Assembly (NCBI RefSeq): GCF_018223745.1
Contig: NZ_CP073653.1
Location: forward strand, 5,733,501 to 5,797,500
Length of the DNA stretch: 64,000 nt
DNA from: Clostridium beijerinckii
GTDB taxonomy: Bacteria > Bacillota > Clostridia > Clostridiales > Clostridiaceae
Direction of reading: 5' to 3'
Numbering within the stretch: position 1 is the first letter of the stretch; each line of letters begins with the position of its first letter. The notes under the pieces are model-generated. The model worked only from the letters and a program-made list of their open reading frames with translations, had not been told where the DNA came from and did not search any database. Positions 27,440-36,319 of the stretch are shown one piece after another. The translations under genes were made by a program, and so were the position numbers.

Positions 27440-27878
27440 TCTATCCTCATTAGTTACTTAATGGCTATATGAATACTACTTAACCAATTGATGCTGCTGC
27501 ATAAAGTTAGTTGATGATACCTTATCATTTTGTTTATATATTGTGCCTCAATATATTTTTGTTAAGATCTAACTTTAAATAGTTTTATCAATTGTTCTTT
27601 CTATTCTTTTTCATAGTCCTCTTATCATTTGTTTAGATTCAGCAATTGTGATAACCCAACATAAACATCTAAGGCTTAATGTAAACCGTAAACCAAAAAA
27701 TTTATTAACTCTATATCTGAAAGGAGGTGCATAATAAATGAAAATAAAAATATGCAAACCTTAGATGCTTATGTTGAGCTATCTTCCAAGCTCATTGCCT
27801 TTTGCTATAATACAATAATAACATCATTTCCTCATGGAAAACTGTTGGCTTATTGGTGAATTATTGGCGAAAAACTGT
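27440..27878. other. Non-coding region upstream of HNH/terminase (candidate cos region)
   Basis: No gene is supported in this 439-bp stretch between the late regulator and the packaging genes. It includes a long imperfect inverted repeat (27657-27674 with 27760-27777). A cos site is expected just before HNH-terS in phages of this type, so this is the best place for it. Confidence 0.45.
27657..27777. repeat. 18-bp inverted repeat spaced by 85 bp
   Basis: CAACATAAACATCTAAGG (27657-27674) is the inverse of CCTTAGATGCTTATGTTG (27760-27777) with one mismatch. Between the arms lies a strong GGAGGTG site and an 8-codon frame. It may be a cos/terminase binding site or the signature of a structured RNA. 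Confidence 0.55.
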
Positions 27879-28361
27879 TTAAATATTGGTGAAAAACTGG
27901 TGTGAAATTGATTCATTGGGATATATGTAAGCTGCTAAATGATTTATTATTTTATTCTTAGCTTTGCAGCAATTATCTTTATCCATGCCCAAACTCATTC
28001 CAATCTCTATCCATGTCTTTTTCCTTCCCTTTTGAAAGTATCTTAATTCAACTATCTTTAATTCTTCTTCCTTCAATGATTCAATCCCATTGTTTATGAG
28101 CTGCTGCAATATAATAAGATCTTGCTTTGATTGCTTCAGCCTTTTTAATTCTTCGCTTATATGTTCATCCCTTCGGATCACTTCATTTTCAACTGATGAA
28201 TTAAAAGCGTTGGTAGGTCCTGTCTTTTCTTCATATGATACCCCAGCAACTGCAACATCATTACTTAATCTTTCTATATAAATATCTATGCTTTTGATTC
28301 TTAGATCTATATTCTTATATTCATACAAGGCTCTTTCCGTTTTCTTAAATAGGTGATCCAT
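27879..28361 (-). CDS. ArpU/RinA-type phage late transcription regulator
   Basis: The 160-residue protein has an N-terminal coiled coil and a C-terminal sigma-70 region 4-like helix-turn-helix (LKIVELRYFQKGRKKTWIEI then SLGMDKDNCCKAKNKIINHL). This is the pattern of ArpU-like regulators that turn on packaging and structural genes. It sits directly upstream of the late operon. Confidence 0.75.
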   Translation of the reverse strand: MDHLFKKTERALYEYKNIDLRIKSIDIYIERLSNDVAVAGVSYEEKTGPTNAFNSSVENEVIRRDEHISEELKRLKQSKQDLIILQQLINNGIESLKEEELKIVELRYFQKGRKKTWIEIGMSLGMDKDNCCKAKNKIINHLAAYIYPNESISHQFFTNI

Positions 28362-28385
28362 TATTTTATTACTCCTTTGTTTATC

Positions 28386-28653
28386 AGGTTACAAATTCAC
28401 TTTTTAAAACTGTAACCGCTGGATTTAAGTTATATCAATGCTTTAAGCTATATTCGCTCTGATGGGTTACACAAAAATATATATACACTCTACTTTTATA
28501 AAAATAAGCTTATTTACTATATTTCCTTATAATATATATATTATTTTTTCTGTAACTTCTGTAACTTATATATATATATAGTGCTTAATGCAAGTAATAG
28601 CCTTATTCTTTGCGGTTACAAGTTGGGTTACACACTTAAAAATTTGTGTAACC
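28386..28653. repeat. Cluster of GGTTACA/TGTAACC motifs (candidate phage replication origin)
   Basis: The 317-bp gap after the primase-helicase gene holds at least eight copies of GTTAC/GTAAC: 28387, 28411, 28464, 28551, 28560, 28614, 28625 and 28645. One pair forms a perfect 9-bp inverted repeat (GGTTACACA at 28626-28634 with TGTGTAACC at 28645-28653). Very AT-rich DNA lies among them (28561-28580). Repeats plus AT-rich DNA next to a replication gene suggest an origin; binding by the primase-helicase or another protein is not shown. Confidence 0.5.
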
Positions 28654-28678
28654 TTGCTTATTTTTTGCAACCTTTTAT

Positions 28679-31345
28679 TTATAGCCAGCTGCCAATATCA
28701 TCCACGTTTTTTGGCTCGTTAGGCACTAGCGTTAATTTTGCCCTTTCCTGACTTTCAGTACCTTCAAAAGAATCAACGTTAGGAATAACCAATAAACCTA
28801 ATTCAGTTAATTTCTTTATACTATATCTGTCCATTCTTAGTGATTTCTTTTGGATCTTAAAAGTTTTATTATATGCTGGCTCTTTTTGGCCTTCCTCATA
28901 GTCTTTCAATTCTTCAGGATCTTGAACAATATAACCTGACAGTCTGGCTTGTTTCTTAAAGTCATTTACTTTAATTGGTGTTATGTCCACCGCATTTGAG
29001 TTGTTCGCATACTCCATAACCTTTGCAACAAGTTCTGTTGTATACATATATAAGAACTCCCCTTCATGCCTTATCATTCCCTCAATATATGGGACTTTTC
29101 CAAGGCCCGCCATTTCATCAAATAGTGATAACATCTGTTCTACTATTGAATAGGCATCATCTTTATTCCCTAATACTTCGGCTTTGATTAATTCTGTGAT
29201 CTGGTCCACATAATCAATAATAGGATCAATACCATTTTTAATTAAAACCTTATTAAATATCTCAATTCCAACTGATATATTACAAGCGGTGCTTTGCGGC
29301 CTGTCCTTTAGGTCTGTGAACTTGGCTGCTGCGACTTGCTGCATTTGTTCATATTCTTCGCTTGATAGGTCCAAAATTGCTGCTATAATTGATCTGCCTA
29401 GAGAATTTAATTCCTTTTCGTGGTCCATTAAATATCTAATAGCTTCGGTATTTTCATTTGTTCTGGCTGCCTTTGAAACATAGACTATACATGATCTAGT
29501 TACAAGGGCCTTTTCAGCGTTTGGGTATGATTCTTCACCAGCCATTATTATTGGCCTTTGATACTCATATTTATAAAGCTTTTGCAGCTTGTTTCCCTTT
29601 TCTCTTACCCCACGATCATAAAGATCTCTTAGGGTTTGGGATATTTCATTTAATTTGTTCTTATTCATCATTGATGGTTTAAATTCATCATACAAGGCTG
29701 GATAATTGCCAGTGCATAGATCTTTTAGCATTGCAAAACTTGAACTTCCCATAGTTTTTTTGTTATCTTCTGGATAATTCAAAATAGGTGCTATAACTTT
29801 TTCAAGAATTGTACTTTTTCCAGACCCAGACTCCCCAACGATTAATAAGTGATGCAGCTTTCGCCCTGTCTTAATATTCTGATATACTGCTAAATTATTA
29901 ACTATTGTGCCCAAAATGGCTGCTGCTTTATCAAAAGATAAATACCCAAGTAAGGCATCTTTCAGGCCCTTCAAACTATCTGCCTTTATAGGCTCAATAT
30001 CCATTATGTTAATTTTGCTATCCTCTGCATATATAGAAACATCTATTTTATTATCTTTTTTCATTGCTCCCACTCCTGTCACAAATGATAATTCATCTTT
30101 TAACTCAATAAACCTATCACCTGAATATATTTCTTCTGTATCAACTAAATAATTGTTATTAATCCAAGCTTTATAATCATTCAATATGGCCATGCTGCCA
30201 TAAAAAGTTAGATCCATACTGCCCATGAAATTCTTAAAGGACCTTACATCATCAAAAACGGTGCTAAAGCCACTCTTTTCGATTGTCTTACCATTTGCAC
30301 TCCTGAAGGTGATCTTCACCCCTTCGGCATCATCTTCAACATAATGAAGGATCTTTCCATCTATAACCTTAAAATTACTTACTGGAATTTTCTTTACTTC
30401 CTCATTTTTAATTATGTTTATGTATGTTTTGCCAAACTCACAATAAAAATCATATTTATTATTGAGGTTTGATGCCCTGTGAAATGCTGCAAATAGATCT
30501 TCTAGGTTGTGGCCCACTTCGATCCAATCGGTAACATCTTTGTTATTGCCCAAAGCTCTAAGATCTGACAATTTAATCATTTTAAAACTATCGCTGATCT
30601 CCTGAAACTCAATTCTTATTTTTTCAACATAAATTTCACCAGCCTGGCCAGTATCACCAATAACATAAACTGCTTTGATCCTTTGCTCTTTGATTTTTGA
30701 AAGATCCTTGCACCCTTTTATTGATGTGGCTACATAATTTTTTCTTCTAAGCAATTTATTAATTGTATTTGCATCCTTTTCGCCTTCAACAAATATTATT
30801 GTTTTTCCATTCTTAATGCCTTGTAGTACATTGTAAAGGTTGTAAGGAACATCAATTATCCCATCCCTATTATTAATTATCTTATCGCCCATAAATCTAT
30901 AATACGAACTTGCTTTTTTACCATCTGGTTTTAAGAATTTAGCCTTATAATAAATAATTTCATTTTGTTCGTTAACAAATTCAAATACGCCTAAAAGTTT
31001 ATACCCTAGTTTATATTCACTATTTTTAATATCCCAATCAATTCGGCTTAGTATTTTATCAAAGCGTAGCTCTATTTCAGTTTTTTCGCCTTGTATTCCT
31101 AAAAGTTCCCTCGCTGTTTTATAATCAACATTTCTATAATTTTGCATGAAGTCGATCGCATCCCCTGAAGCTCCACAAGCAAAACATTTATATCTATACT
31201 TATTTTTATCAGGGAAGAATTTAACCGATAATGAAGGCGTATGATCTGAATGAAAAGGGCAGTTTATATAACCTTGCCTATTAAACCTATTACCTAATTC
31301 AGTTTCAATTGTTTCATGTAAATTAATATCACTTATTTCTTTCAT
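28679..31345 (-). CDS. Phage DNA primase/helicase (CHC2 zinc finger, TOPRIM, SF3/AAA ATPase)
   Basis: The 888-residue protein joins three parts. An N-terminal CHC2 zinc-binding domain (INCPFHSDHTPSL then YKCFACGASGDAIDF, residues about 23-68) is followed by a TOPRIM region (KTIIFVEGEKDANTINKLL about 180; VIGDTGQAGEIY), which makes it a primase. The C-terminal ATPase has Walker A VGESGSGKSTILE (about residue 498) and the acidic ALYDEFKPS. It should prime and unwind phage DNA. The early genes lie upstream in the same direction. Confidence 0.88.
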   Translation of the reverse strand: MKEISDINLHETIETELGNRFNRQGYINCPFHSDHTPSLSVKFFPDKNKYRYKCFACGASGDAIDFMQNYRNVDYKTARELLGIQGEKTEIELRFDKILSRIDWDIKNSEYKLGYKLLGVFEFVNEQNEIIYYKAKFLKPDGKKASSYYRFMGDKIINNRDGIIDVPYNLYNVLQGIKNGKTIIFVEGEKDANTINKLLRRKNYVATSIKGCKDLSKIKEQRIKAVYVIGDTGQAGEIYVEKIRIEFQEISDSFKMIKLSDLRALGNNKDVTDWIEVGHNLEDLFAAFHRASNLNNKYDFYCEFGKTYINIIKNEEVKKIPVSNFKVIDGKILHYVEDDAEGVKITFRSANGKTIEKSGFSTVFDDVRSFKNFMGSMDLTFYGSMAILNDYKAWINNNYLVDTEEIYSGDRFIELKDELSFVTGVGAMKKDNKIDVSIYAEDSKINIMDIEPIKADSLKGLKDALLGYLSFDKAAAILGTIVNNLAVYQNIKTGRKLHHLLIVGESGSGKSTILEKVIAPILNYPEDNKKTMGSSSFAMLKDLCTGNYPALYDEFKPSMMNKNKLNEISQTLRDLYDRGVREKGNKLQKLYKYEYQRPIIMAGEESYPNAEKALVTRSCIVYVSKAARTNENTEAIRYLMDHEKELNSLGRSIIAAILDLSSEEYEQMQQVAAAKFTDLKDRPQSTACNISVGIEIFNKVLIKNGIDPIIDYVDQITELIKAEVLGNKDDAYSIVEQMLSLFDEMAGLGKVPYIEGMIRHEGEFLYMYTTELVAKVMEYANNSNAVDITPIKVNDFKKQARLSGYIVQDPEELKDYEEGQKEPAYNKTFKIQKKSLRMDRYSIKKLTELGLLVIPNVDSFEGTESQERAKLTLVPNEPKNVDDIGSWL

Positions 31346-31596
31346 TCCCTCACCTCGTTAAATTCATTTATCTTTTGTTCGTAACTCAATTCCTCACCAG
31401 ATAAAAATTCTATAAAGAATATTATTCCGCTTAATTGCCTGGTAACATCATTGAAAAGATCCAGATATTTTATACACTCGCTGACACTATTAGTCTTGAA
31501 AAATACTTCAGCTTTTTTGTTCCTTTCTAATAGCTCATTATATTTGACCTTCAGGGAATACAGATCTTTTTCACTGTATTTAATACCTGAATCCAT
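31342..31596 (-). CDS. Hypothetical early phage protein
   Basis: The 84-residue acidic, helical protein begins MDSGIKYSEKDLYSLKVKYN and ends FNEVRE. It overlaps the primase start by 4 bp and the preceding gene by 17 bp, so it is translated as part of the early operon. No family recognised. Confidence 0.6.
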   Translation of the reverse strand: MDSGIKYSEKDLYSLKVKYNELLERNKKAEVFFKTNSVSECIKYLDLFNDVTRQLSGIIFFIEFLSGEELSYEQKINEFNEVRE

Positions 31597-31867
31597 CTTT
31601 ATCTATTTGCCTTTTCAACCTTTCAATCTTCGCTTCAATAAACCCATCTATAGTGGCTTGGCTGTAGATCAATCGCAACTCGGCAACCCTTATTTCAAGT
31701 TCTGCAATTCCTTCTTCTATATTGTGCGGTTCGCCAGAAACATCTTTCAAAAGTGCTTCACTTAATCCCGCTGCTGCTTGTGCTGCTCTTATCTTTTGTG
31801 TTGCTTGTCCGAATCTACAAATAGCTTTTATTAATAGATCTTTATTCATTTGTATCTCACTGTACAT
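31580..31867 (-). CDS. Hypothetical early phage protein, helical
   Basis: The product of about 95 residues starts at ATG 31867 (GGGAGG 6 nt upstream), preferred over an earlier in-frame ATG at 31891. It is almost wholly helical with coiled-coil heptads (IEEGIAELEIRVAELRLIY). Function unknown. Confidence 0.6.
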   Translation of the reverse strand: MYSEIQMNKDLLIKAICRFGQATQKIRAAQAAAGLSEALLKDVSGEPHNIEEGIAELEIRVAELRLIYSQATIDGFIEAKIERLKRQIDKDGFRY

Positions 31868-31881
31868 CTTGAACCTCCCGC

Positions 31882-32067
31882 CTATTCCCATTTAGTAATT
31901 TTAAAATTTATTAATGCTGCTAAAGCTATAGCAATAATTATGGTATATATATTGATTGGTATTTTATAGTCCAATAAGCTCCATATAATATCCCTTATGG
32001 CTTTCATGGTCCAGAACAAACCTATATCAATTAAAAATTCTAGTATAATCATTTGTATCAACTTCAT
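31882..32067 (-). CDS. Small membrane protein
   Basis: The 61-residue protein has two hydrophobic spans (MIILEFLIDIGLFW and INIYTIIIAIALAALI). GGAG lies 8 nt before the ATG. No family recognised; small membrane proteins in early phage operons often modify the host envelope. Confidence 0.55.
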   Translation of the reverse strand: MKLIQMIILEFLIDIGLFWTMKAIRDIIWSLLDYKIPINIYTIIIAIALAALINFKITKWE

Positions 32068-32072
32068 TGCTA

Positions 32073-32336
32073 CTACTCCGCTATTGTTAATAAAAGATCG
32101 TTACTTGCGATATGTTTGATTATTTTGCATTCTTCGGTTGCTTCTAAATGAATACATAACCCATATGGGGTTGGGAAGTTATCTTCATAATCTTCTACCC
32201 TGTTATTAGTTAAATCAACGCCCCTGAAGTAAATATCATCATTTACAACAAGCCAAACCGCTCCATTGGCCATCATTAAAATATCTCCCCTATCTATATT
32301 GTGAAAATCTATTTCGGCATTTACATCAATAATCAT
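32073..32336 (-). CDS. Hypothetical early phage protein
   Basis: The 87-residue protein (MIIDVNAEIDFHNIDRGDIL, then ANGAVWLVVNDDIYFRGVDL) looks like a small beta-rich protein. It has an AAGGAGA ribosome site. No family recognised. Confidence 0.6.
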   Translation of the reverse strand: MIIDVNAEIDFHNIDRGDILMMANGAVWLVVNDDIYFRGVDLTNNRVEDYEDNFPTPYGLCIHLEATEECKIIKHIASNDLLLTIAE

Positions 32337-32361
32337 TTGTTATCTTCTCCTTTATAATCAA

Positions 32362-32754
32362 TTAAAATGGCATATCTCCGTTGTCAACTGGTGTTATGTC
32401 TGCGTTAAGTTTTGTATTTTCATTGCTGCTGCTATTCTTATTTTCTAAGAACTCAACCCCATTAACTGGATCTGCCACAACTTCGGTTATATATTTTTTT
32501 ATCCCTTGGGGATCGTCATATGATCTGGTGACAATCTTCCCAGCTATACCAACCTTAGAACCTTTTCTGGTGTAGTTCGCTACACTTTCAGCACTTTTGC
32601 CCCAAACCACTATAGGTATGTAATAGACTTTTGCATTTTCTCCATAACCATCATTAACCGCTATATTAAAGGTAGCTTTTGCTGTCTGTTTCTCTCCCAC
32701 ATGACTTAAATTAGCATCATTAGTTAATCTTCCTATAAGTATAGATTTATTCAC
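32362..32754 (-). CDS. ssb: Single-stranded DNA-binding protein
   Basis: The 130-residue protein starts at GTG 32754 (GGAGGG upstream), which gives the canonical SSB N-terminus VNKSILIGRLTNDANLS. The OB fold is evident (KATFNIAVNDGYG, YYIPIVVWGKSAESVANYTR, KGSKVGIAGKIVTRSY). A disordered Asn/Ser linker and an acidic tip DNGDMPF follow, which bind partner proteins. It follows the ERF recombinase and overlaps its stop. Confidence 0.9.
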   Translation of the reverse strand: MNKSILIGRLTNDANLSHVGEKQTAKATFNIAVNDGYGENAKVYYIPIVVWGKSAESVANYTRKGSKVGIAGKIVTRSYDDPQGIKKYITEVVADPVNGVEFLENKNSSSNENTKLNADITPVDNGDMPF

Positions 32755-33361
32755 CCTTTTTCCCTCCGCTCTTTTCTTGCTGGATCTTATCTTTCTTTTC
32801 ATTTAACATCTTCATGCAATACGCCAGATCTCTATTCTCGATCTCCTTTATTTCCTTTACCTTGGCCCAGGCGCAAAAGTTCATTTTATCTGTATTCGTT
32901 TCCTTTATTAAGTTTTCAATTACTTTTACATGAACGTTACTAATTGGATCGCGCGCCCCTTCTTCTTCCCCTTCGGTTTCGGTTGTATCATTTTCCGCAA
33001 TTTCAAAGGCATTCATATATAAATATCTTTTCGCATATGTCAAAGCTCCACCTATGTTTTGAATTGCATTGCATCCTTTTAATTCTGATATAGCAACTGG
33101 CATATCAAAGCTTATGAATTTTTCTATATCTTCGCAATCATATATTAAAAGTGTTGCAACATCTTTAGTCATATTGAAAACCGGATTAACACCATGCTTA
33201 TTGCATAGCTTTGCAACATCTGGTAAAAAGTCTTTTAGTTCAAAATAATCATATTTAGAATATGTATTTCTTCCAGTTTTCCTCAACTCTACCCCTTGCA
33301 AATCTGCCCTCACCTTTTGCAGCTTTGCAACTACATTTAGCTTGTTTTTTTCTTCTGCCAT
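32747..33361 (-). CDS. ERF-family single-strand annealing recombinase
   Basis: The protein of about 204 residues has the ERF core: LQKVRADLQGVELRKTGRNT, YDYFELKDFLPDVAKLCNKH and IGGALTYAKRYLYMNAFEIA. ATG at 33361 is chosen because AGTAGGAAG lies upstream and an upstream gene ends at 33373. With SSB it forms the phage recombination module. Confidence 0.88.
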   Translation of the reverse strand: MAEEKNKLNVVAKLQKVRADLQGVELRKTGRNTYSKYDYFELKDFLPDVAKLCNKHGVNPVFNMTKDVATLLIYDCEDIEKFISFDMPVAISELKGCNAIQNIGGALTYAKRYLYMNAFEIAENDTTETEGEEEGARDPISNVHVKVIENLIKETNTDKMNFCAWAKVKEIKEIENRDLAYCMKMLNEKKDKIQQEKSGGKKGE

Positions 33362-33372
33362 CTGCTTTCTTC

Positions 33373-33528
33373 CTACTTTCTCCATTCAAAAGATACGCAT
33401 ACCATAAAGTCATTATCTTTGAATTTTATATTTTCTTTTTCTTCAATATCTTTCATTAAAATTGATTTTTTCTGGCATTCTCCATTGTTATTAAAGCTGC
33501 ATTCACTAGCTTTGCAATAAACAATCAA
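33373..33528 (-). CDS. Small cysteine-rich protein (51 aa), TTG start
   Basis: A frame of 51 codons starts at TTG 33528, 8 nt after AAAGGGGA, and ends 11 nt before the ERF start. The peptide begins MIVYCKASECSFNNNGECQK: spaced cysteines with NNNGEC resemble DUF1540-like small zinc proteins. The tight packing between genes supports it as real. Confidence 0.5.
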   Translation of the reverse strand: MIVYCKASECSFNNNGECQKKSILMKDIEEKENIKFKDNDFMVCVSFEWRK

Positions 33529-33598
33529 TTTTTCATCCCCTTTAAATTCCTATTTGTTTGATCTGTTTAGTTATATATAAGGGCATAACAAAAGCTGC

Positions 33599-33862
33599 TT
33601 AAAGGCCCATATCATTAAAGAAAATTTTCATTAATCTTTCAGTATCTTTAAGAAATATCCTCATTGTTTTGTCAGTTTCTTCACACGCCATGGCAAATTT
33701 TAAACCGTCTTCTATTATTTCCAATGTCCCTTGGAATTCTGCAACTCTTAACTCATATTTCAATTTATCTCTTTCATTATTTGCTTCTAATTCCAATATG
33801 GTAAATTCCTTAATATCTGCTTTGATTTCTTCTATTCTTTCTTTTAATAATTCAATCATCAT
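33599..33862 (-). CDS. Hypothetical coiled-coil phage protein
   Basis: The 87-residue acidic protein is one long helix with heptads (LLKERIEEIKADIKEFTILE). It overlaps the VRR-NUC gene by 11 bp. No family recognised. Confidence 0.6.
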   Translation of the reverse strand: MMIELLKERIEEIKADIKEFTILELEANNERDKLKYELRVAEFQGTLEIIEDGLKFAMACEETDKTMRIFLKDTERLMKIFFNDMGL

Positions 33863-34169
33863 TGTTTTTTATCTCCTTTATAAATGCCTTTATATCTTCC
33901 TTAAAGGCTTCAAAATCTTTAGGATATAATATATATCCATATCCTTTGGCTGCTTTTATTAACTCAATGGTCCTTATTTGCAGCGGTGATGGTGTTCCAC
34001 CTTCTTTTTTTAATTCGATCCCAATGAAATGGCCTGAAATACACCCTACAATATCAGGAATTCCACTTTTTGAATAAGCGCCCGCCCAATGTTTGAAATA
34101 CCAAACTTCAGGAGCTAAACAATCCAGAAATTTTTTAACTTTCTTTTCAAACTCTTTTTCACTAGGCAT
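33852..34169 (-). CDS. VRR-NUC domain nuclease
   Basis: The 105-residue protein is a stand-alone VRR-NUC fold: YSKSGIPDIVGCISGHFIGI and ELKKEGGTPSPLQIRTIELI hold the GxPD and E-x-K catalytic residues. Phage VRR-NUC enzymes act on branched DNA as resolvase-like nucleases. It lies in the recombination/replication region beside the SNF2 helicase, its frequent companion. Confidence 0.87.
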   Translation of the reverse strand: MPSEKEFEKKVKKFLDCLAPEVWYFKHWAGAYSKSGIPDIVGCISGHFIGIELKKEGGTPSPLQIRTIELIKAAKGYGYILYPKDFEAFKEDIKAFIKEIKNNDD

Positions 34170-34425
34170 GGTTATACTGCTGCTTTACTTCTGATAATGT
34201 TCTTCTTTGTATTCTCTCAATGGCTTTCATATGCTTCGCTATCTGTTCCGCTTGGTGCTGGATCTTATATTCTTTTAAAGCTTCTCTTGACCTTCCTACC
34301 CAAATATTTTGCTTATATTCTTTTACTTCTTCACCTATTTTGCTTTTGTCTATGCTTTTCATTTCATTCGCTGGCTTGATTATATATTCATTTTTCCCTG
34401 ATTCGTACACCATTACGTACCCCAT
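34162..34425 (-). CDS. Hypothetical early phage protein
   Basis: The 87-residue basic protein begins MGYVMVYESGKNEYIIKPAN and is helical and charged in its second half. AAGGGG precedes the ATG. No family recognised. Confidence 0.55.
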   Translation of the reverse strand: MGYVMVYESGKNEYIIKPANEMKSIDKSKIGEEVKEYKQNIWVGRSREALKEYKIQHQAEQIAKHMKAIERIQRRTLSEVKQQYNHA

Positions 34426-34427
34426 AA

Positions 34428-34637
34428 TTAAATACCCCTTTTCTCTAATAATTCATTTGTTAAGATGTATTCAACTTTTATATTGAATATTTTATCTATA
34501 ACTTTCATGCTTGGCATTGTCTGGCCGCTTTCATACCTTTGTATGGTTCTAGTGCTTTTATTAAGTCTCATTGCCAGATCTTCCTGGGTTAACCCTTGCT
34601 TACCTCTATACACTTTGATAGCGTTTCCAATGTTCAT
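34428..34637 (-). CDS. XRE-family helix-turn-helix protein
   Basis: The 69-residue protein is a single HTH_3 domain (GLTQEDLAMRLNKSTRTIQR, then ESGQTMPSMKVIDKIFN). ATG at 34637 is set by GGGGGAG. It is the second of two adjacent small XRE proteins in the early operon. Confidence 0.85.
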   Translation of the reverse strand: MNIGNAIKVYRGKQGLTQEDLAMRLNKSTRTIQRYESGQTMPSMKVIDKIFNIKVEYILTNELLEKRGI

Positions 34638-34679
34638 ATATACTCCCCCTATATTCACCGCCCTTCATGCTGGCTCTTG

Positions 34680-34856
34680 TTAAATTTCAATATCTAATAT
34701 ATTACGTAAGGCTTTTAATACCTCATCATTCGGCTTTCTATTGTTATTTTCATATCTACATATTGCACTATCACTCAAATTCACCCTTTGCCCAAGTTCT
34801 CTTTGTGACAAAGACTCTTTTTCTCTTGCGGATCTTATTTTTTCTCCTAGTGTCAT
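34680..34856 (-). CDS. XRE-family helix-turn-helix protein (58 aa)
   Basis: A 58-residue frame with ATG at 34856 overlaps the helicase stop (TAAATG) and encodes an HTH_3 domain: MTLGEKIRSAREKESLSQRE, LGQRVNLSDSAICRYENNNR and KPNDEVLKALRNIL. It is short but complete for this fold. It may control early gene timing. Confidence 0.78.
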   Translation of the reverse strand: MTLGEKIRSAREKESLSQRELGQRVNLSDSAICRYENNNRKPNDEVLKALRNILDIEI

Positions 34857-36101
34857 TTATATTTCCCCCTCAAAAAGCTTGTCTGTATAATCCTTTCTTT
34901 GTTTGAGCGTTTCAAAAATATCTTCTTCAATACTCTTTTCAGTAATTAGATAATAATAAAAGCATGATCTTTGCTGCCCCATGCGGTGGGTACGCTTTTT
35001 ACTTTGTTCAAAAAGTTCGCTGCTAAGTGTTAAGCTAAAATAAATGATCTTATTTGCCTTTTGCAAATTAAGGCCCATTGCTCCCGCCTGGTATTGGATC
35101 AATGTTATTGTATTATCATGCTGCTCGTAGTTCTTCAGATCTCTTTGCCCTCCATTTACAATAGAAATAGGCTTCTTTAATTTCTTGCAGATCTCTTGGA
35201 GCTTCTGGCATTCATATTTAAAATTGTAGAATATAATCATTCGATCCTCTGTTGATTCCAAAAGCTCTGTGACCTTCTCATATTTGTTTTTGTTATACAT
35301 TGCTGCAAGCTGGCGCAAATATAACAACCTTGTAAGTGAAGTGTCACCAACTAACTCATTTTCTTCGATTTCAATTAAACGATCTTTTTTAAATTTTTTA
35401 TACTGCGGAATGTTTTTTATTTTAATCTCATATGGGATCACTTCAGGCAGTTCAATAACTTCTTCTGTTTTCATAAAAACCGCACCATACTGCCGCAACA
35501 TCTGCTTCAAATCGTCTATATTTTTATACCCTGTTACTTTTTTCTTTTTAAACCCTCCTAGATTCATCAAAAAGAATTTAATATACTTGTCCCAATATGC
35601 TTCTTTTGTGATCTTCCAGCCTAACAATTTGATCTGGCTGAAAAGTTCCTCATACTTTCCCCCTGTAGGTGTTCCAGATAGCAATATTATGTTTTTAGCC
35701 TTCATCTTCAAGATAAATTTAGTTCGATTGCTGCTTTCGTTTTTGATATAGCTGCTTTCATCTAGGATCAAAGTGAATCCTTTTAGTTTTTTAAATTCAT
35801 CCCTTCGCCAGATCAAATCATAATTTATAATTATTACTGTGTTCGGCTGGATCTCTTGCAGCTGCTTTTTATATATGATCGTTTTATATTTTGGATAAAA
35901 TTCATTGAAATGATCTTCCCAATCCTCCAATTTTGATTTCTGGCATACCACTAAAATAATGTTTGTTTCCAATTCTTCAGCTTTTTCAGTAGCAACAAAG
36001 GTTTTGCCAAGGCCCATATCTAAATAATAGGCGGCTTTATTCATGCCCCTTGTCATTTCTAAGGCTTTTAACTGATGTGGAAATAATTTTATTTTAGCCA
36101 T
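34857..36101 (-). CDS. SNF2-family DEAD/DEAH helicase
   Basis: The 414-residue protein has the SF2/SNF2 motifs in order: Q-like FPHQLKALEM, motif I DMGLGKTFVATE (about residue 29), II ILDESSYIKN, III LLSGTPTGG, V QYQAGAMGLNLQKA, VI KKRTHRMGQQRSCF. Phage SNF2 proteins of this size support replication or recombination together with VRR-NUC. Confidence 0.92.
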   Translation of the reverse strand: MAKIKLFPHQLKALEMTRGMNKAAYYLDMGLGKTFVATEKAEELETNIILVVCQKSKLEDWEDHFNEFYPKYKTIIYKKQLQEIQPNTVIIINYDLIWRRDEFKKLKGFTLILDESSYIKNESSNRTKFILKMKAKNIILLSGTPTGGKYEELFSQIKLLGWKITKEAYWDKYIKFFLMNLGGFKKKKVTGYKNIDDLKQMLRQYGAVFMKTEEVIELPEVIPYEIKIKNIPQYKKFKKDRLIEIEENELVGDTSLTRLLYLRQLAAMYNKNKYEKVTELLESTEDRMIIFYNFKYECQKLQEICKKLKKPISIVNGGQRDLKNYEQHDNTITLIQYQAGAMGLNLQKANKIIYFSLTLSSELFEQSKKRTHRMGQQRSCFYYYLITEKSIEEDIFETLKQRKDYTDKLFEGEI

Positions 36102-36319
36102 TTACTTTTATATCCCCTTGCCTTTAGTTTATGGTATCTAGTGCATATGGCGGTTTCTGTTTTCTCTAGTGCGTAACTTAGCATTTTTAGGCCATCATAT
36201 TTATAAAAATACATCAAATAATCATCATCCTCTTTGGTCCATGGCTGGTCCTGTCTTGCGTGAAAATCTGGATTGTATTCCATGCGGCCGCGTTTATTAT
36301 ATTTGATCTCATGGGCCAT
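36089..36319 (-). CDS. Small DNA-binding-like protein, tandem copy 2
   Basis: The 76-residue protein (EIKYNKRGRMEYNPDFHARQ, then WTKEDDDYLMYFYKYDG) resembles a one-helix-turn-helix SANT/Myb-like module: WTKEDDDYL followed by LSYALEKTETAICTRYHKL. It overlaps the SNF2 start by 13 bp. Its neighbour upstream is a close paralogue. Confidence 0.65.
   Translation of the reverse strand: MAHEIKYNKRGRMEYNPDFHARQDQPWTKEDDDYLMYFYKYDGLKMLSYALEKTETAICTRYHKLKARGYKSKWLK

Noticed and set aside
27739..27765. Eight-codon frame after a strong GGAGGTG site
   Set aside because: Too short to support as a gene; the site may be part of an RNA or packaging structure.
33852..36101. VRR-NUC plus SNF2 helicase as an anti-phage defence system
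   Set aside because: Both lie in the phage early replication operon with ERF and SSB, where this pair is normal.
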